Shown one piece after another: positions 7,790-16,377 of a DNA stretch of 27,349 nucleotides. The notes beneath the pieces are model-generated. The model did not search any database, was not told where the DNA came from, and worked only from the letters and a program-made list of their open reading frames with translations. Within the stretch, counting starts at the first letter, position 1; every line of letters begins with the position of its first letter. Both the position numbers and the translations under genes were made by a program. Source of the DNA: Hyphococcus sp. (GTDB lineage Bacteria; Pseudomonadota; Alphaproteobacteria; Caulobacterales; Parvularculaceae); contig BQJH01000005.1 of assembly GCA_021604605.1 (NCBI GenBank), positions 1 through 27,349 of the forward strand. The letters are read 5' to 3'.

Positions 7790-9424
7790 ATGAGCGATAA
7801 CAAAAAAAAGATGCGGCTTATCATAGCCGCATCTACGGCGGGCACAGCCTTTGAGGGCTATGACTATTTTATCTTCGGCGCCTTGGCGACGATCTTATCA
7901 ACAAAATTCTTTGCAGGCGTGGATGAGGGAACGGCGTTCATCTTTGCCTTGCTGACCTTTGCAGTTGGTTTTGTCACGCGCCCTCTTGGCGCCATCGTGT
8001 TTGGGCGTCTCGGTGATCGCCTTGGGCGCAAACAAGTGTTCCTTGTAGCCATAGCGCTCATGGGCGGCGCGACGGTGGCGATTGGCCTGTTGCCTACTTA
8101 TGCGCAAATCGGTGTTTTTGCTCCGGCGTTGCTTGTTTTTTGCCGGATGGTGCAAGGGTTTGCTTTAGGGGGCGAATATGGCGGCGCCATCATTTACGTG
8201 GCGGAACATTCCTCAGCGAAACGCCGTGGATTTAATACAGCTTGGATTCAAACTACAGGCGCGATCGGCTTGATATCTGCCTTGAGTGTAATTCTAGTGA
8301 CGCGAAAAATTATGGGTGAGGACGCCTTTCAGGATTGGGGCTGGCGCATACCGTTTTTGTTGTCGTTTTTATTGCTTGTTGCATCGATCTGGCTACGCCT
8401 CAAGCTTTCGGAAAGCCCGGTTTTTGAAGAGATGAAGGCGCGGGGCGGCGCATCAAGGGCGCCGGTGCGCGACAGCTTTCTTGTTTGGCGCAATTTGAAA
8501 ATAATTCTGTTGGCGCTCTTCGGCCTCGTCATGGCGACCGGCGTTATGTTCTACAGCGGGCAGTTTTTCGTTCAGTTTTTTTTAGAACGGATATCCAAAG
8601 TGCCGCCCGCTACCGTGAATATGCTGATCGTTTCTTCGGCGGTTATCAGTGCGCCATTGTTTGTCTTGTTTGGCGCCTTGTCGGACAAGGTTGGCCGAAA
8701 GCCGGTTATGTTAGGTGGAATGGCATTAATGCTCGTGCTCTATTTTCCGGCTTTTCACGTGCTGGCCAATGCTGCGAATCCGGCCTTGGTCAAGGCGGAG
8801 GAAGCATCACCGATTGTCGTTGTTGCCCCGCCGGGGGATTGCTCAGTTCAGTTCGATCCAATGGGCCGGGCGGAATATACTTCGTCATGTGATATCGCAA
8901 AGCAGGCGTTGGGTGCGGCCGGTGTCAACTACACTGTTCGTATTGACGAAGCCGCGCTTATTACATCGATCGAAATCAAGGGTACGCAAGCCCTCAATAG
9001 CGTGCTCGGTGACGATGGTGCTCCGAACAAAAAAGACGAGTTTAAGGTTGAGTTGCGCCAGGCATTATATGCTGCGGGCTACCCTGCCTCTGCCGATCCC
9101 GACGAGATCAATTATCCTGTCATTATCCTCGTTATTGTGTTGTTCATCACCTCGATTGCCGCTCTTTCCGGCCCTCAGGCGGCGGCGTTGGCGGAGCTCT
9201 TTCCAGCCCATATCCGCTATACGGCGTTATCTTTTCCGTATCACGTTGGGCTTGGCTGGTTTGGTGGATTTATGCCGGCGATCGCTTTTGCGATTATTGC
9301 GAAGACAGGTAATACCTTTTCTGGTCTTTGGTATCCGTTCATAATCACATTAGTTGCGTTGCTGATTTCGCTAGTATTTCTGCCAGAAACGCGAGGCAGG
9401 GCGCTGGATGCGGCCCCTGATTAA
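7790..9424 (+). CDS. MFS transporter (metabolite:H+ symporter type) with a large periplasmic insertion
   Basis: A 544-residue inner-membrane permease. MFS motif A occurs in both halves: 'GRLGDRLGRKQ' (72-82, loop 2-3) and 'GALSDKVGRKP' (295-305, loop 8-9). 'RMVQGFALGGEYGGA' (119-133) and 'RRGFNTAWIQTTG' (145-157) are typical of the MHS subfamily that carries organic acids and shikimate- or proline-like solutes with H+. Residues about 328-442 form a hydrophilic insertion between TM9 and TM10, with two cysteines (351, 367), which by topology faces the periplasm. Ordinary MHS members are about 430-460 residues. It closes the 5448-9424 gene run and is the likely importer for the pathway substrate. 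Confidence 0.93.
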   Translation: MSDNKKKMRLIIAASTAGTAFEGYDYFIFGALATILSTKFFAGVDEGTAFIFALLTFAVGFVTRPLGAIVFGRLGDRLGRKQVFLVAIALMGGATVAIGLLPTYAQIGVFAPALLVFCRMVQGFALGGEYGGAIIYVAEHSSAKRRGFNTAWIQTTGAIGLISALSVILVTRKIMGEDAFQDWGWRIPFLLSFLLLVASIWLRLKLSESPVFEEMKARGGASRAPVRDSFLVWRNLKIILLALFGLVMATGVMFYSGQFFVQFFLERISKVPPATVNMLIVSSAVISAPLFVLFGALSDKVGRKPVMLGGMALMLVLYFPAFHVLANAANPALVKAEEASPIVVVAPPGDCSVQFDPMGRAEYTSSCDIAKQALGAAGVNYTVRIDEAALITSIEIKGTQALNSVLGDDGAPNKKDEFKVELRQALYAAGYPASADPDEINYPVIILVIVLFITSIAALSGPQAAALAELFPAHIRYTALSFPYHVGLGWFGGFMPAIAFAIIAKTGNTFSGLWYPFIITLVALLISLVFLPETRGRALDAAPD

Positions 9425-9541
9425 CGAATAAAAGGGGGAGAATCCAAGATTAGTCTCGATAATCGCGGCCATGAAATTATTTTGTTTGATTGGGCGCTCA
9501 ACATTCGGGACTCTACGTTTTGAATGAAGGGGTTGCGCCAT

Positions 9542-9590
9542 CCTGACGCCCTCTCGCTTTTGAAGATAAGCGGGATGGTGGACCGTCAGG
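9542..9590 (+). promoter_or_regulatory. Foldable leader or hairpin region before the ThDP-enzyme operon
   Basis: The 240-base gap between the MFS and ThDP genes holds nested inverted repeats: CCTGACG (9542-9548) with CGTCAGG (9584-9590), and inside them CGCTT (9555-9559) with AAGCG (9568-9572) around an 8-base loop, extendable by TCT/GGA pairing with one wobble. No T-run follows, so it is not a standard terminator. It may be a leader structure or an operator for the downstream operon. It does not match the TPP riboswitch core. Confidence 0.3.
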
Positions 9591-9664
9591 GTATCTGTGC
9601 TTCAACAAGGTCTCAAGCTGCCCCTTATGATGACGCGAATATTTGAATCAGTATTGGATAGGGT

Positions 9665-11311
9665 ATGAATACGAACCGGACAAAGGGTGCGGATGTTCTT
9701 TTGGAATGTTTGCAAGTAAATGGCGTTGACACAGTTTTTGGGCTGCCTGGCGGGCAGCTCAATGACTTCTTCGACGCTATGCAACGCGCTGGATCAGATA
9801 TTCAATATGTTGGTTCTCGCCACGAGCAGGGCGCCGCCTATATGGCGTTCGGTTACGCGAAAGTGACAGGTAAAGTCGGGGTCTATACAGTCGTGCCGGG
9901 GCCTGGCGTTTTAAACACGGCCGGCGCTGTTTGTTCCGCTTATGCCAACAGTTCTCCAGTCTTGTGCGTTACCGGACAGATTCCATCTCATGCGATTGGT
10001 AAAGGTGTCGGGGAGCTGCATGAATTGCCGGACCAATTGGCGACATTGCGATCGTTGACAAAATGGTCGGAACGTATCGAACACCCAGCGCAAATCAGCA
10101 ATACCGTACACGAAGCTTTCCGGCAGCTAAAAACCGGTCGGCCGAGACCTGTGGCTATTGAAACCCCGCCTGATGTGATGGGCATGGCCACAGCAGTAGA
10201 AACGCCGCGCGCGTATGATGGCGAGGCTCATAATATTTTTGATGAAGATCTTGTTCGTGATGCAGCAGAGGCTTTGTCGACGGCAAAAAATCCGGTCATT
10301 GTTGTTGGCGGCGGCGCCCAGCATGCCAGCGAAGAAATTTTACAGCTTGCCGAGCTTGTACAAGCGCCGGTCATCTCTTTCCGCAACGGACGCGGTGTTG
10401 TCAGTGATCGTCATTATCTTGGACACACTTTTGCATCGGGTTATGAGCTTTGGAAAGATGCGGATGTCGTTGTCGGCATTGGATCGCGCATGCAGCCCTA
10501 TCTGCAGGAGTGGGGTATTGACGATGAGATGACTCTGATCCGAATTGATTGGGACGCAACGGAAATCAACCGGATTGTAAATGCGGATATTGGCATATGC
10601 GGTGATGCGAAAACTGTTACGGCGGCATTATATGAAGAGGCGTCTCGTGTCAGCGGTGTTCGTGAAAGCCGCGAGGAAGAATTGACTGCCTTGAAGGGGC
10701 GCATTGCAGCTGAAATTCAGGGCGTGCAGCCACAACTTTCATACCTTGATGTCATTCGTAAAGAACTGCCTGATGACGGCATTCTTGTTGATGAGATTAC
10801 GCAAGTTGGTTTCGCTTCCTGGTTTGGCTTCCCGGTTTATAATCCGCGCTCACTTGTTACTTGCGGGTATCAGGGAACGCTCGGTTATGGATACGCAACG
10901 GCGCTTGGCGCTAAAGTCGCTCATCCGGATAAACCGGTCGTCGCCCTCGCTGGCGACGGTGGTTTCATGTTCAATGTGCAGGAACTAGCAACAGCTGCAC
11001 AGTATAACATCGGCCTGACGGTTATCGTCTTTAATAATGGCAAGTTTGGGAATGTTCGACGCCATCAGGAAGAATGGTATAATGGCCGGTTCATCGGGTC
11101 TAAATTACAAAATCCACAATTTGCCAAAATGGCTGAGACCTTTGGCGTTGCAGGGTATACGGCAAACTCTCCGGAAACATTGCAGGTCGCATTGAAGCGC
11201 GCAATTGCGGAAGGTGCGCCGGCATTAATTGAAGTTGAAGTAGGCGAGATGGGCTCGCCATGGCAGTTTATTCTTCGCGACCGTGCGCGAGGAAAAAAAT
11301 CCCGCCACTAA
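9665..11311 (+). CDS. ThDP-dependent enzyme, acetolactate synthase/2-oxoacid decarboxylase-like
   Basis: A 548-residue protein with the three ThDP-family domains. In the N-terminal PYR domain the activating Glu is Glu54 in 'RHEQGAA'. The central domain contains 'NPVIVVGGG'. The C-terminal PP domain has the Mg-ThDP motif running from GDGG (430-433) to NN (457-458). The family includes acetolactate synthase, benzoylformate and phenyl- or indole-pyruvate decarboxylases and sulfopyruvate decarboxylase; sequence alone does not separate these. The start ATG follows ATAGGGT at 9658-9664. It is first in an operon with an aminotransferase and an aldehyde dehydrogenase, which favours a 2-oxoacid decarboxylase making an aldehyde. 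No regulatory acetolactate synthase subunit is nearby, arguing against branched-chain biosynthesis. Confidence 0.9.
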   Translation: MNTNRTKGADVLLECLQVNGVDTVFGLPGGQLNDFFDAMQRAGSDIQYVGSRHEQGAAYMAFGYAKVTGKVGVYTVVPGPGVLNTAGAVCSAYANSSPVLCVTGQIPSHAIGKGVGELHELPDQLATLRSLTKWSERIEHPAQISNTVHEAFRQLKTGRPRPVAIETPPDVMGMATAVETPRAYDGEAHNIFDEDLVRDAAEALSTAKNPVIVVGGGAQHASEEILQLAELVQAPVISFRNGRGVVSDRHYLGHTFASGYELWKDADVVVGIGSRMQPYLQEWGIDDEMTLIRIDWDATEINRIVNADIGICGDAKTVTAALYEEASRVSGVRESREEELTALKGRIAAEIQGVQPQLSYLDVIRKELPDDGILVDEITQVGFASWFGFPVYNPRSLVTCGYQGTLGYGYATALGAKVAHPDKPVVALAGDGGFMFNVQELATAAQYNIGLTVIVFNNGKFGNVRRHQEEWYNGRFIGSKLQNPQFAKMAETFGVAGYTANSPETLQVALKRAIAEGAPALIEVEVGEMGSPWQFILRDRARGKKSRH

Positions 11312-11337
11312 CTATTAAGACGAAAATGAGAGCGCCC

Positions 11338-12474
11338 ATGGCTACAGCAAAAAAAATAGTCAAAGAAGCAGCAGAGAATTCAATTCTAAAACCGAATGCT
11401 GCGGTTCAAGAGCTGGCGCCATATAAGCAAGGCCAGTCTCAGGCGGAAGGTCATGAAGAGCCGATAAAGCTTTCGTCAAACGAGTCACCACACGGTCCGT
11501 CTCCTTTGGCTCTTAAAGCTTACCATGATGCAGGAAATACTCTGTTCAGATATCCAGATGGCGCGCAGGTAGATTTACGGGCGGCGATTGGCGATGTGTT
11601 TTCTTTGAACCCGGACCAGATTGTTTGTGGTAATGGCTCTGAGGAACTGCAGCTTCTTCTCGTCCGTGCGTTCCTGTCGGCAGGAGACGAAGTCATTTTC
11701 AGCGAAAATGCTTTTGTAATGGGAAAAATTCACGCTCTTGCACAAGGCGCAAAGGTGGTGACCGCGCCTGAGCCAAACCATCACGCGAGCGTCGATGAAA
11801 TCTTAAAACGCATCACCCCTGAGACGCGCATGATCATGCTTGCCAGTCCGAATAACCCAATTGGCGATTATATGCGTAGGGTAGATTTTATGCGTCTGGT
11901 GGAAAATACACCGTCCGATGTCATGATCCTTTATGATGGCGCCTATGGCGATTATGTAACGGCTTCTGATTATGATCCCGGATTTTCTGCTGTAGATTGG
12001 GCGCCAAATGTCGTTGTGACACGCACTTTTTCCAAGCTTTATGGTCTGGCGGGGCTGCGTATTGGTTGGCTTTACTGCGACCCTTCGGTCATGGACCCGG
12101 TCCAACGCATCAGAACACCCTTTAACGCCAATATTGCAGCGCTCGCTGCGGCGGAAGCAGCCGTCCGTGATGGAGCTTATGCTGAAAAAATACGCGAACA
12201 CAATAATGAGTGGTTGAAGCGCATCAAAAGAGAGTTGAAAGCACTTGGCCTTTTTGTTTTTCCAACGGTCGCAAACTTTTATCTGATCAGGTTTTCCGCG
12301 ACGGGACCTCACACGGCGAAAAATGCAGCGGCGTATTTAATCGATCGCGGTATTATTCCTCGCCCGGTGGCTGCGGGCGGCCCAGCGGACTGTTTGCGAA
12401 TTACGGTGGGATTGGACTATGAAAACGAAGCCGTTCTCGAAGCGCTAACAGGCTTTATGAGCGCAACAAACTAG
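11338..12474 (+). CDS. PLP aminotransferase, HisC-like (fold type I)
   Basis: About 378 residues, resembling histidinol-phosphate and aromatic aminotransferases. Visible features are 'KLSSNESPHGPSP' (44-56), the 'SPNNPIG' turn (170-176), Asp200 and Tyr203 in 'YDGAYGDY', the PLP-binding Lys233 in 'FSKLYGLAGLRIGW', and a C-terminal 'CLRITVG' whose Arg binds the substrate carboxylate or phosphate. The frame is open back to 11260 inside the previous gene. ATGs at 11326 and 11338 both follow that gene's stop; the second has GAGAG five bases upstream and was preferred. Lying between a ThDP enzyme and an ALDH, with no his genes nearby, it more plausibly deaminates an amino-acid-like catabolite than makes histidine. 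Confidence 0.9.
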   Translation: MATAKKIVKEAAENSILKPNAAVQELAPYKQGQSQAEGHEEPIKLSSNESPHGPSPLALKAYHDAGNTLFRYPDGAQVDLRAAIGDVFSLNPDQIVCGNGSEELQLLLVRAFLSAGDEVIFSENAFVMGKIHALAQGAKVVTAPEPNHHASVDEILKRITPETRMIMLASPNNPIGDYMRRVDFMRLVENTPSDVMILYDGAYGDYVTASDYDPGFSAVDWAPNVVVTRTFSKLYGLAGLRIGWLYCDPSVMDPVQRIRTPFNANIAALAAAEAAVRDGAYAEKIREHNNEWLKRIKRELKALGLFVFPTVANFYLIRFSATGPHTAKNAAAYLIDRGIIPRPVAAGGPADCLRITVGLDYENEAVLEALTGFMSATN

Positions 12475-12491
12475 GGTCAGCGTTTCATTGT

Positions 12492-13982
12492 ATGACAAGC
12501 CAATTAAAAGACGTCTCTTCGGCGACCCGATCATTCATTGAGCGAACGCATCATATTTTGATTGATGGCGACTGGCGTCAGCCGCGTGGACAATCGAATG
12601 ATGTTATTGACCCTTCAACAGGAGAGACAATCAGCTCGTTCAATGGTTCTTCCCCGGAAGATGTTGACGATGCCATTACCGCGGCAAGAAATGCATTCGA
12701 TCATGGCGACTGGCGTCATATGGCGCCGGCAGCGCGAGCGAAAGTTTTATGGCGCATCGCTGACCTCATTGAAGAGAATAAGCAAGAGCTTGCAGAACTT
12801 GAGGCGCTGGATGGCGGGAAATTGCTTGGCGGGGCGTTGAATGGTGAAGCGCCAGCCGCTGCGGAAGCCTTTCGCTATCATGCAGGGTGGTGCACAAAAA
12901 TAGAAGGGCGGACGTTCAAACCATCCATACCAGGACTAGACCTGGAAGGCCAAACCCGCCTCGAACCGATCGGTGTCGCCGGTCTCATTACACCCTGGAA
13001 CGGCGCACTGGTGATGGGCGCGTGGAAGCTGGCGCCAGCTTTGGCTTCCGGTTGCACGCTCGTGCTTAAGCCAGCTGAAAACACGACATTATCAACGTTG
13101 CGTCTTGGCGAACTCATCTGTGAGGCGGGTGTGCCAGAGGGCGTTGTTAACATCGTCATTGGCAGCGGTTCTACAGTTGGGGCGATACTTGGGGAAGATG
13201 CACGCATAGACAAGGTTTCTTTTACCGGGTCCACAAGAACAGCGCGGTCTTTGATTGAAGCGTCTAAAGGTAATCTCAAAAAATTGTCATTAGAGTTAGG
13301 CGGTAAATCACCGGTACTGATTTTTGATGACGCCAATCTTGATGATGCGGTTAATGGCGCCGCAGATGGAATTTTTTCAAACGCCGGACAGGTTTGTGTT
13401 GCGGGCTCGCGCATCCTTATTCAGAAGTCTATCTATGACCGGGTTGTAAAAGGATTATGTGATAAAGCGCGCAGCATCAAAGTTGGGCGCACGCTTTCGT
13501 CCTCGTCCCAGATGGGGCCGTTGATTTCTGCACAGCACAGGGACTCGGTAGAGCGCTATGTTCAGCAGGGGGTTGCTGATGGCGCAAAACTTCTTTGTGG
13601 CGGCGAGCGAGTTGAGGGGCCGGGTTACTTTTTTGAACCAACAGTATTGGCTGATGAGACAACGCGATCATGTGTCTGGTCCGACGAAGTGTTTGGTCCC
13701 GTTGCGGTGGTGACGCCGTTCGATGATGAGGCGCATGCTTTACGCTTGGCAAACGATTCCAATTACGGCCTCGCTGCGAGTGTCTGGACCAGCAACACAT
13801 CGCGAGCACAACGCCTCACACGCGAGATCAAAGCGGGTATTGTCTGGGTGAACTGCCATGGCATCCCCGATATGGCAATGCCAATCGGCGGATATAAACA
13901 ATCAGGCTGGGGCCGTGAGCATGGCTGGAAAGGCCTTGAGGCCTATCTCGAACACAAATCGATTATGCATCGGATTGATTAG
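12492..13982 (+). CDS. NAD(P)-dependent aldehyde dehydrogenase
   Basis: A 496-residue full-length ALDH. Catalytic and binding residues are all in place: Asn170 in 'TPWNGAL', Lys193 in 'LKPAENT', Glu268 in 'LELGGKSP' and nucleophilic Cys302 in 'GQVCVAGSR'. The 'FTGST' NAD-binding turn and the C-terminal 'GGYKQSGWGREHG' are typical of the betaine/aldehyde dehydrogenase group. It is third in the ThDP-aminotransferase-ALDH operon (gap of 17 bases) and would oxidise the aldehyde released by the decarboxylase to a carboxylic acid. The last codons overlap the convergent LysR gene by 4 bases. Confidence 0.95.
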   Translation: MTSQLKDVSSATRSFIERTHHILIDGDWRQPRGQSNDVIDPSTGETISSFNGSSPEDVDDAITAARNAFDHGDWRHMAPAARAKVLWRIADLIEENKQELAELEALDGGKLLGGALNGEAPAAAEAFRYHAGWCTKIEGRTFKPSIPGLDLEGQTRLEPIGVAGLITPWNGALVMGAWKLAPALASGCTLVLKPAENTTLSTLRLGELICEAGVPEGVVNIVIGSGSTVGAILGEDARIDKVSFTGSTRTARSLIEASKGNLKKLSLELGGKSPVLIFDDANLDDAVNGAADGIFSNAGQVCVAGSRILIQKSIYDRVVKGLCDKARSIKVGRTLSSSSQMGPLISAQHRDSVERYVQQGVADGAKLLCGGERVEGPGYFFEPTVLADETTRSCVWSDEVFGPVAVVTPFDDEAHALRLANDSNYGLAASVWTSNTSRAQRLTREIKAGIVWVNCHGIPDMAMPIGGYKQSGWGREHGWKGLEAYLEHKSIMHRID

Positions 13983-14881
13983 CCGTAATAAGCCATCGTG
14001 TTTGCGGCTTCCTCCAACAGCCAGTCCCTGAATGTGGCTATCCATGCCTGATCGGCAAGTTCCTTCGGGCAAACAAGATAATAAGAAAACTTCGATTGAA
14101 TCTTAAGTTCAAACGGCGCGATCAACCGTCCCTTGTCCAAGTCGTCTGCGATGAGCAGACTCCGTCCCAAGGCCATGCCTTCTCCAGCGATCGCGGATTG
14201 AATGACGATGTGCGAATGATTGTAGCGCAGCCCTTTTGCGGTTTTCATTATGGTTCCCCCGGCTTCGCTTAACCAATCATTCCATTCCATGACCATTTCA
14301 TCGTGAATGAGACTGTAATCCTGTAGATCATCGACATTGCTGAGCTTGCGCTTTCGGCCGAGTAGTTTTGGGCTACAGACAGGAAAGATTTCTTCATCCG
14401 CAATTTTTACTACATGGTTATTCGGCCAGTTGCCGTCGCCATACCGGATTTCCACATCTACATCGTTCGATGAGAAATCGGAGTAGAAATTCTGCGTGAC
14501 AATTTTGATTGCCGAATCGGGGGCGTGTTCCTGGAACTTTCGGATGCGCGGCGCCAGCCAGTTGGCGGCAATCGAATCAAATGTAGCAATATTGATCGAT
14601 TGGGAGCCGTTATCCTTTAAAATCTCTTCTGTTGCACTCGCAAGCGCATCAAAAGCGCTGGTGAGCGGTTTTGCGTATGCCTCACCTTCCTTGGTCAGTT
14701 TGATGGATCGATTGAGGCGTAAAAACAACGTAATGCCAAGCCACTCCTCAAGTTTCTTGACCTGATGGCTGACGGCAGCCTGGGTAACGTGCAACTCGTC
14801 CGCCGCGCTTGTAAAGGAAAGGTGCCTTGCGACCGCTTCAAATACGCGAAGCGAGATTAAGGGCGGTAATCGTCGTCCCAT
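13979..14881 (-). CDS. LysR-type transcriptional regulator, GcvA-like
   Basis: A 300-residue LTTR. It has an N-terminal winged helix-turn-helix at about residues 8-65 ('SFTSAADELHVTQAAVSHQV' is the recognition region), then a periplasmic-binding-protein-like effector domain with 'IRYGDGNWPNNHV' and 'EGMALGRSLLIADDL', as in the GcvA/AmpR-related group. The frame reaches 14923, but the ATG at 14881 gives the family-typical MGRRLPPLISLRVFEA start; the extra 14 residues were rejected. It converges on the ALDH gene and is divergent from manD, so it could control either the catabolic operons or manD. The shared 227-base divergent region with palindromes is the natural place for its operator. Its inducer is unknown. 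Confidence 0.93.
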   Translation of the reverse strand: MGRRLPPLISLRVFEAVARHLSFTSAADELHVTQAAVSHQVKKLEEWLGITLFLRLNRSIKLTKEGEAYAKPLTSAFDALASATEEILKDNGSQSINIATFDSIAANWLAPRIRKFQEHAPDSAIKIVTQNFYSDFSSNDVDVEIRYGDGNWPNNHVVKIADEEIFPVCSPKLLGRKRKLSNVDDLQDYSLIHDEMVMEWNDWLSEAGGTIMKTAKGLRYNHSHIVIQSAIAGEGMALGRSLLIADDLDKGRLIAPFELKIQSKFSYYLVCPKELADQAWIATFRDWLLEEAANTMAYYG

Positions 14882-15108
14882 GTGGCTTTTTATTCCATGA
14901 TAATGGGCGGGAATCGCCCACATTAGCCTATCTTATGCGTGGGATGAGGGACTATCAATTGCAAAGGGCTGATTTCTTGGACAAAAATCGGGTTTAGCTG
15001 AAACCGAATCTCTTACATGCTGCGGCAGCGGTGGAAATTTCCAGAGACGGCCGTGCAGTGAGTTCGCTAAACACACACCGTCATTTGTCCGTCTAACAGG
15101 GGTACCTC
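14882..15108. promoter_or_regulatory. Divergent lysR-manD control region with palindromes
   Basis: This 227-base region must hold both divergent promoters. It contains GGTTTAGCTGAAACC (14991-15005, 5-base arms) and the perfect 12-base palindrome TGGAAATTTCCA (15032-15043), the latter 65 bases ahead of the manD GTG. A third element, GTTCGCTAAA (15062-15071), resembles the inverted-repeat arms upstream of the TonB receptor. These are plausible operators for the LysR protein or another regulator. I could not fix convincing -35/-10 boxes. Confidence 0.45.
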
Positions 15109-16317
15109 GTGAAAATTACTGACGCAAAAGTCATTGTGACATGTCCCGGGCGAAATTTCGTCACGCTCAAAATTACAACAGACGAAGGGTTATATGGGAT
15201 AGGCGACGCAACGCTTAATGGCCGGGAACTTTCAGTTGTTTCTTATCTGGAAGATCACATTGCCCCATGCCTGATCGGTCGCGACCCGCATCAGATAGAA
15301 GATATCTGGCAATATTTTTATCGCGGCGCCTATTGGCGGACTGGCCCTGTCACCATGGCGGCGATTGCGGCTGTCGATACAGCGCTTTGGGACATTAAAG
15401 CCAAAGTCGCGAATATGCCGCTTTATCAGTTGCTCGGTGGTAAGAGCCGAAATGGCGTTATGGTCTATGGCCATGCAAATGGCCGCGATATTGAGGAGAC
15501 GGTCGACGAAGTCTCAAAATATGTGGACCTTGGTTACAAAGCTATCCGCGCCCAAAGTGGTATTCCTGGACTTGCTTCCACCTATGGCGTCTCGAAAGAT
15601 AAGATGTTTTACGAGCCAGCTGACGCTGATATGCCATCAGAGAATGTGTGGTCGACGACGAAATATCTTGATCACGCCCCAAAACTGTTTGAAACGCTCC
15701 GCGAAAAATTCGGGTTTGATTACCATTTACTTCATGACGTGCATCACCGCCTTACGCCGATTGAGGCGGCAAGGCTTGGAAAATCTTTAGAGCCATACCG
15801 ACTGTTTTGGATGGAAGATGCCGTGCCGGCTGAAAATCAGGAGAACTTTCGCCTGATCCGCCAGCACACAACAACGCCGCTTGCTGTAGGCGAAATTTTC
15901 AATACGATCTGGGATTGCCGCACGCTTATTCAGGAACAGTTGATTGATTATATTCGCACGACCGTAGTTCACGCCGGGGGCATCACGCATTTGCGACGGA
16001 TTTTGGATTTTGCGAGTATTTATAATGTGCGCAGTGGTTGTCATGGCGCCACCGACCTTTCGCCTGCCTGCATGGGGGCTTCATTGCACCTGGGTTTGGC
16101 GGCGCCGAATTTCGGCATTCAAGAGTATATGCGACACACACCAGAAACCGATGAAGTATTCCCGCATGCTTATAGTTTTAAAGATGGTTATTTACATCCG
16201 GGAGAAACGCCGGGTCATGGTGTTGATATCAACGAAGACCTCGCAGCAAAATATCCATATAGCCGAGCATATTTGCCGGTAAACAGGTTAGAAGACGGGA
16301 CGATGTGGAATTGGTAA
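15109..16317 (+). CDS. manD: D-mannonate dehydratase (ManD subgroup of the enolase superfamily)
   Basis: A 402-residue protein collinear with characterised ManD/RspA proteins from first to last residue ('MKIT..CPGRNFVTLKI' to 'LEDGTMWNW'). The expected active-site residues are present: Mg ligands Asp210, Glu236 and Glu262, catalytic His212 in 'HDVHH' and Tyr159 in 'STYGVSK', plus 'YGHANG' (120-125). The family dehydrates D-mannonate (some members D-gluconate, many weakly) to 2-keto-3-deoxygluconate. It starts at GTG with ACAGGGG at 15096-15102. No UxuB, KdgK or KdgA gene is nearby and a DUF819 permease follows, so its physiological substrate may not be mannonate. Assignment to the subgroup is very sure; the substrate is less so. 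Confidence 0.94.
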   Translation: MKITDAKVIVTCPGRNFVTLKITTDEGLYGIGDATLNGRELSVVSYLEDHIAPCLIGRDPHQIEDIWQYFYRGAYWRTGPVTMAAIAAVDTALWDIKAKVANMPLYQLLGGKSRNGVMVYGHANGRDIEETVDEVSKYVDLGYKAIRAQSGIPGLASTYGVSKDKMFYEPADADMPSENVWSTTKYLDHAPKLFETLREKFGFDYHLLHDVHHRLTPIEAARLGKSLEPYRLFWMEDAVPAENQENFRLIRQHTTTPLAVGEIFNTIWDCRTLIQEQLIDYIRTTVVHAGGITHLRRILDFASIYNVRSGCHGATDLSPACMGASLHLGLAAPNFGIQEYMRHTPETDEVFPHAYSFKDGYLHPGETPGHGVDINEDLAAKYPYSRAYLPVNRLEDGTMWNW

Positions 16318-16377
16318 TCATCAAATGAAACAAGGCGCCTGTAGAAAAATAAAACGGGCGTAGAGAGGGAATACTGA

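Noticed and set aside
9425..9664. TPP riboswitch before the ThDP enzyme
   Set aside because: The conserved riboswitch core (CUGAGA and the ACCUGAUCUGG-like segment) is not present, and ThDP-using enzymes are not usually its targets.
11260..11337. Aminotransferase start inside the ThDP gene
   Set aside because: The first 22-26 residues are an out-of-frame reading of the ThDP gene's end; ATGs at 11326 and 11338 fit better.
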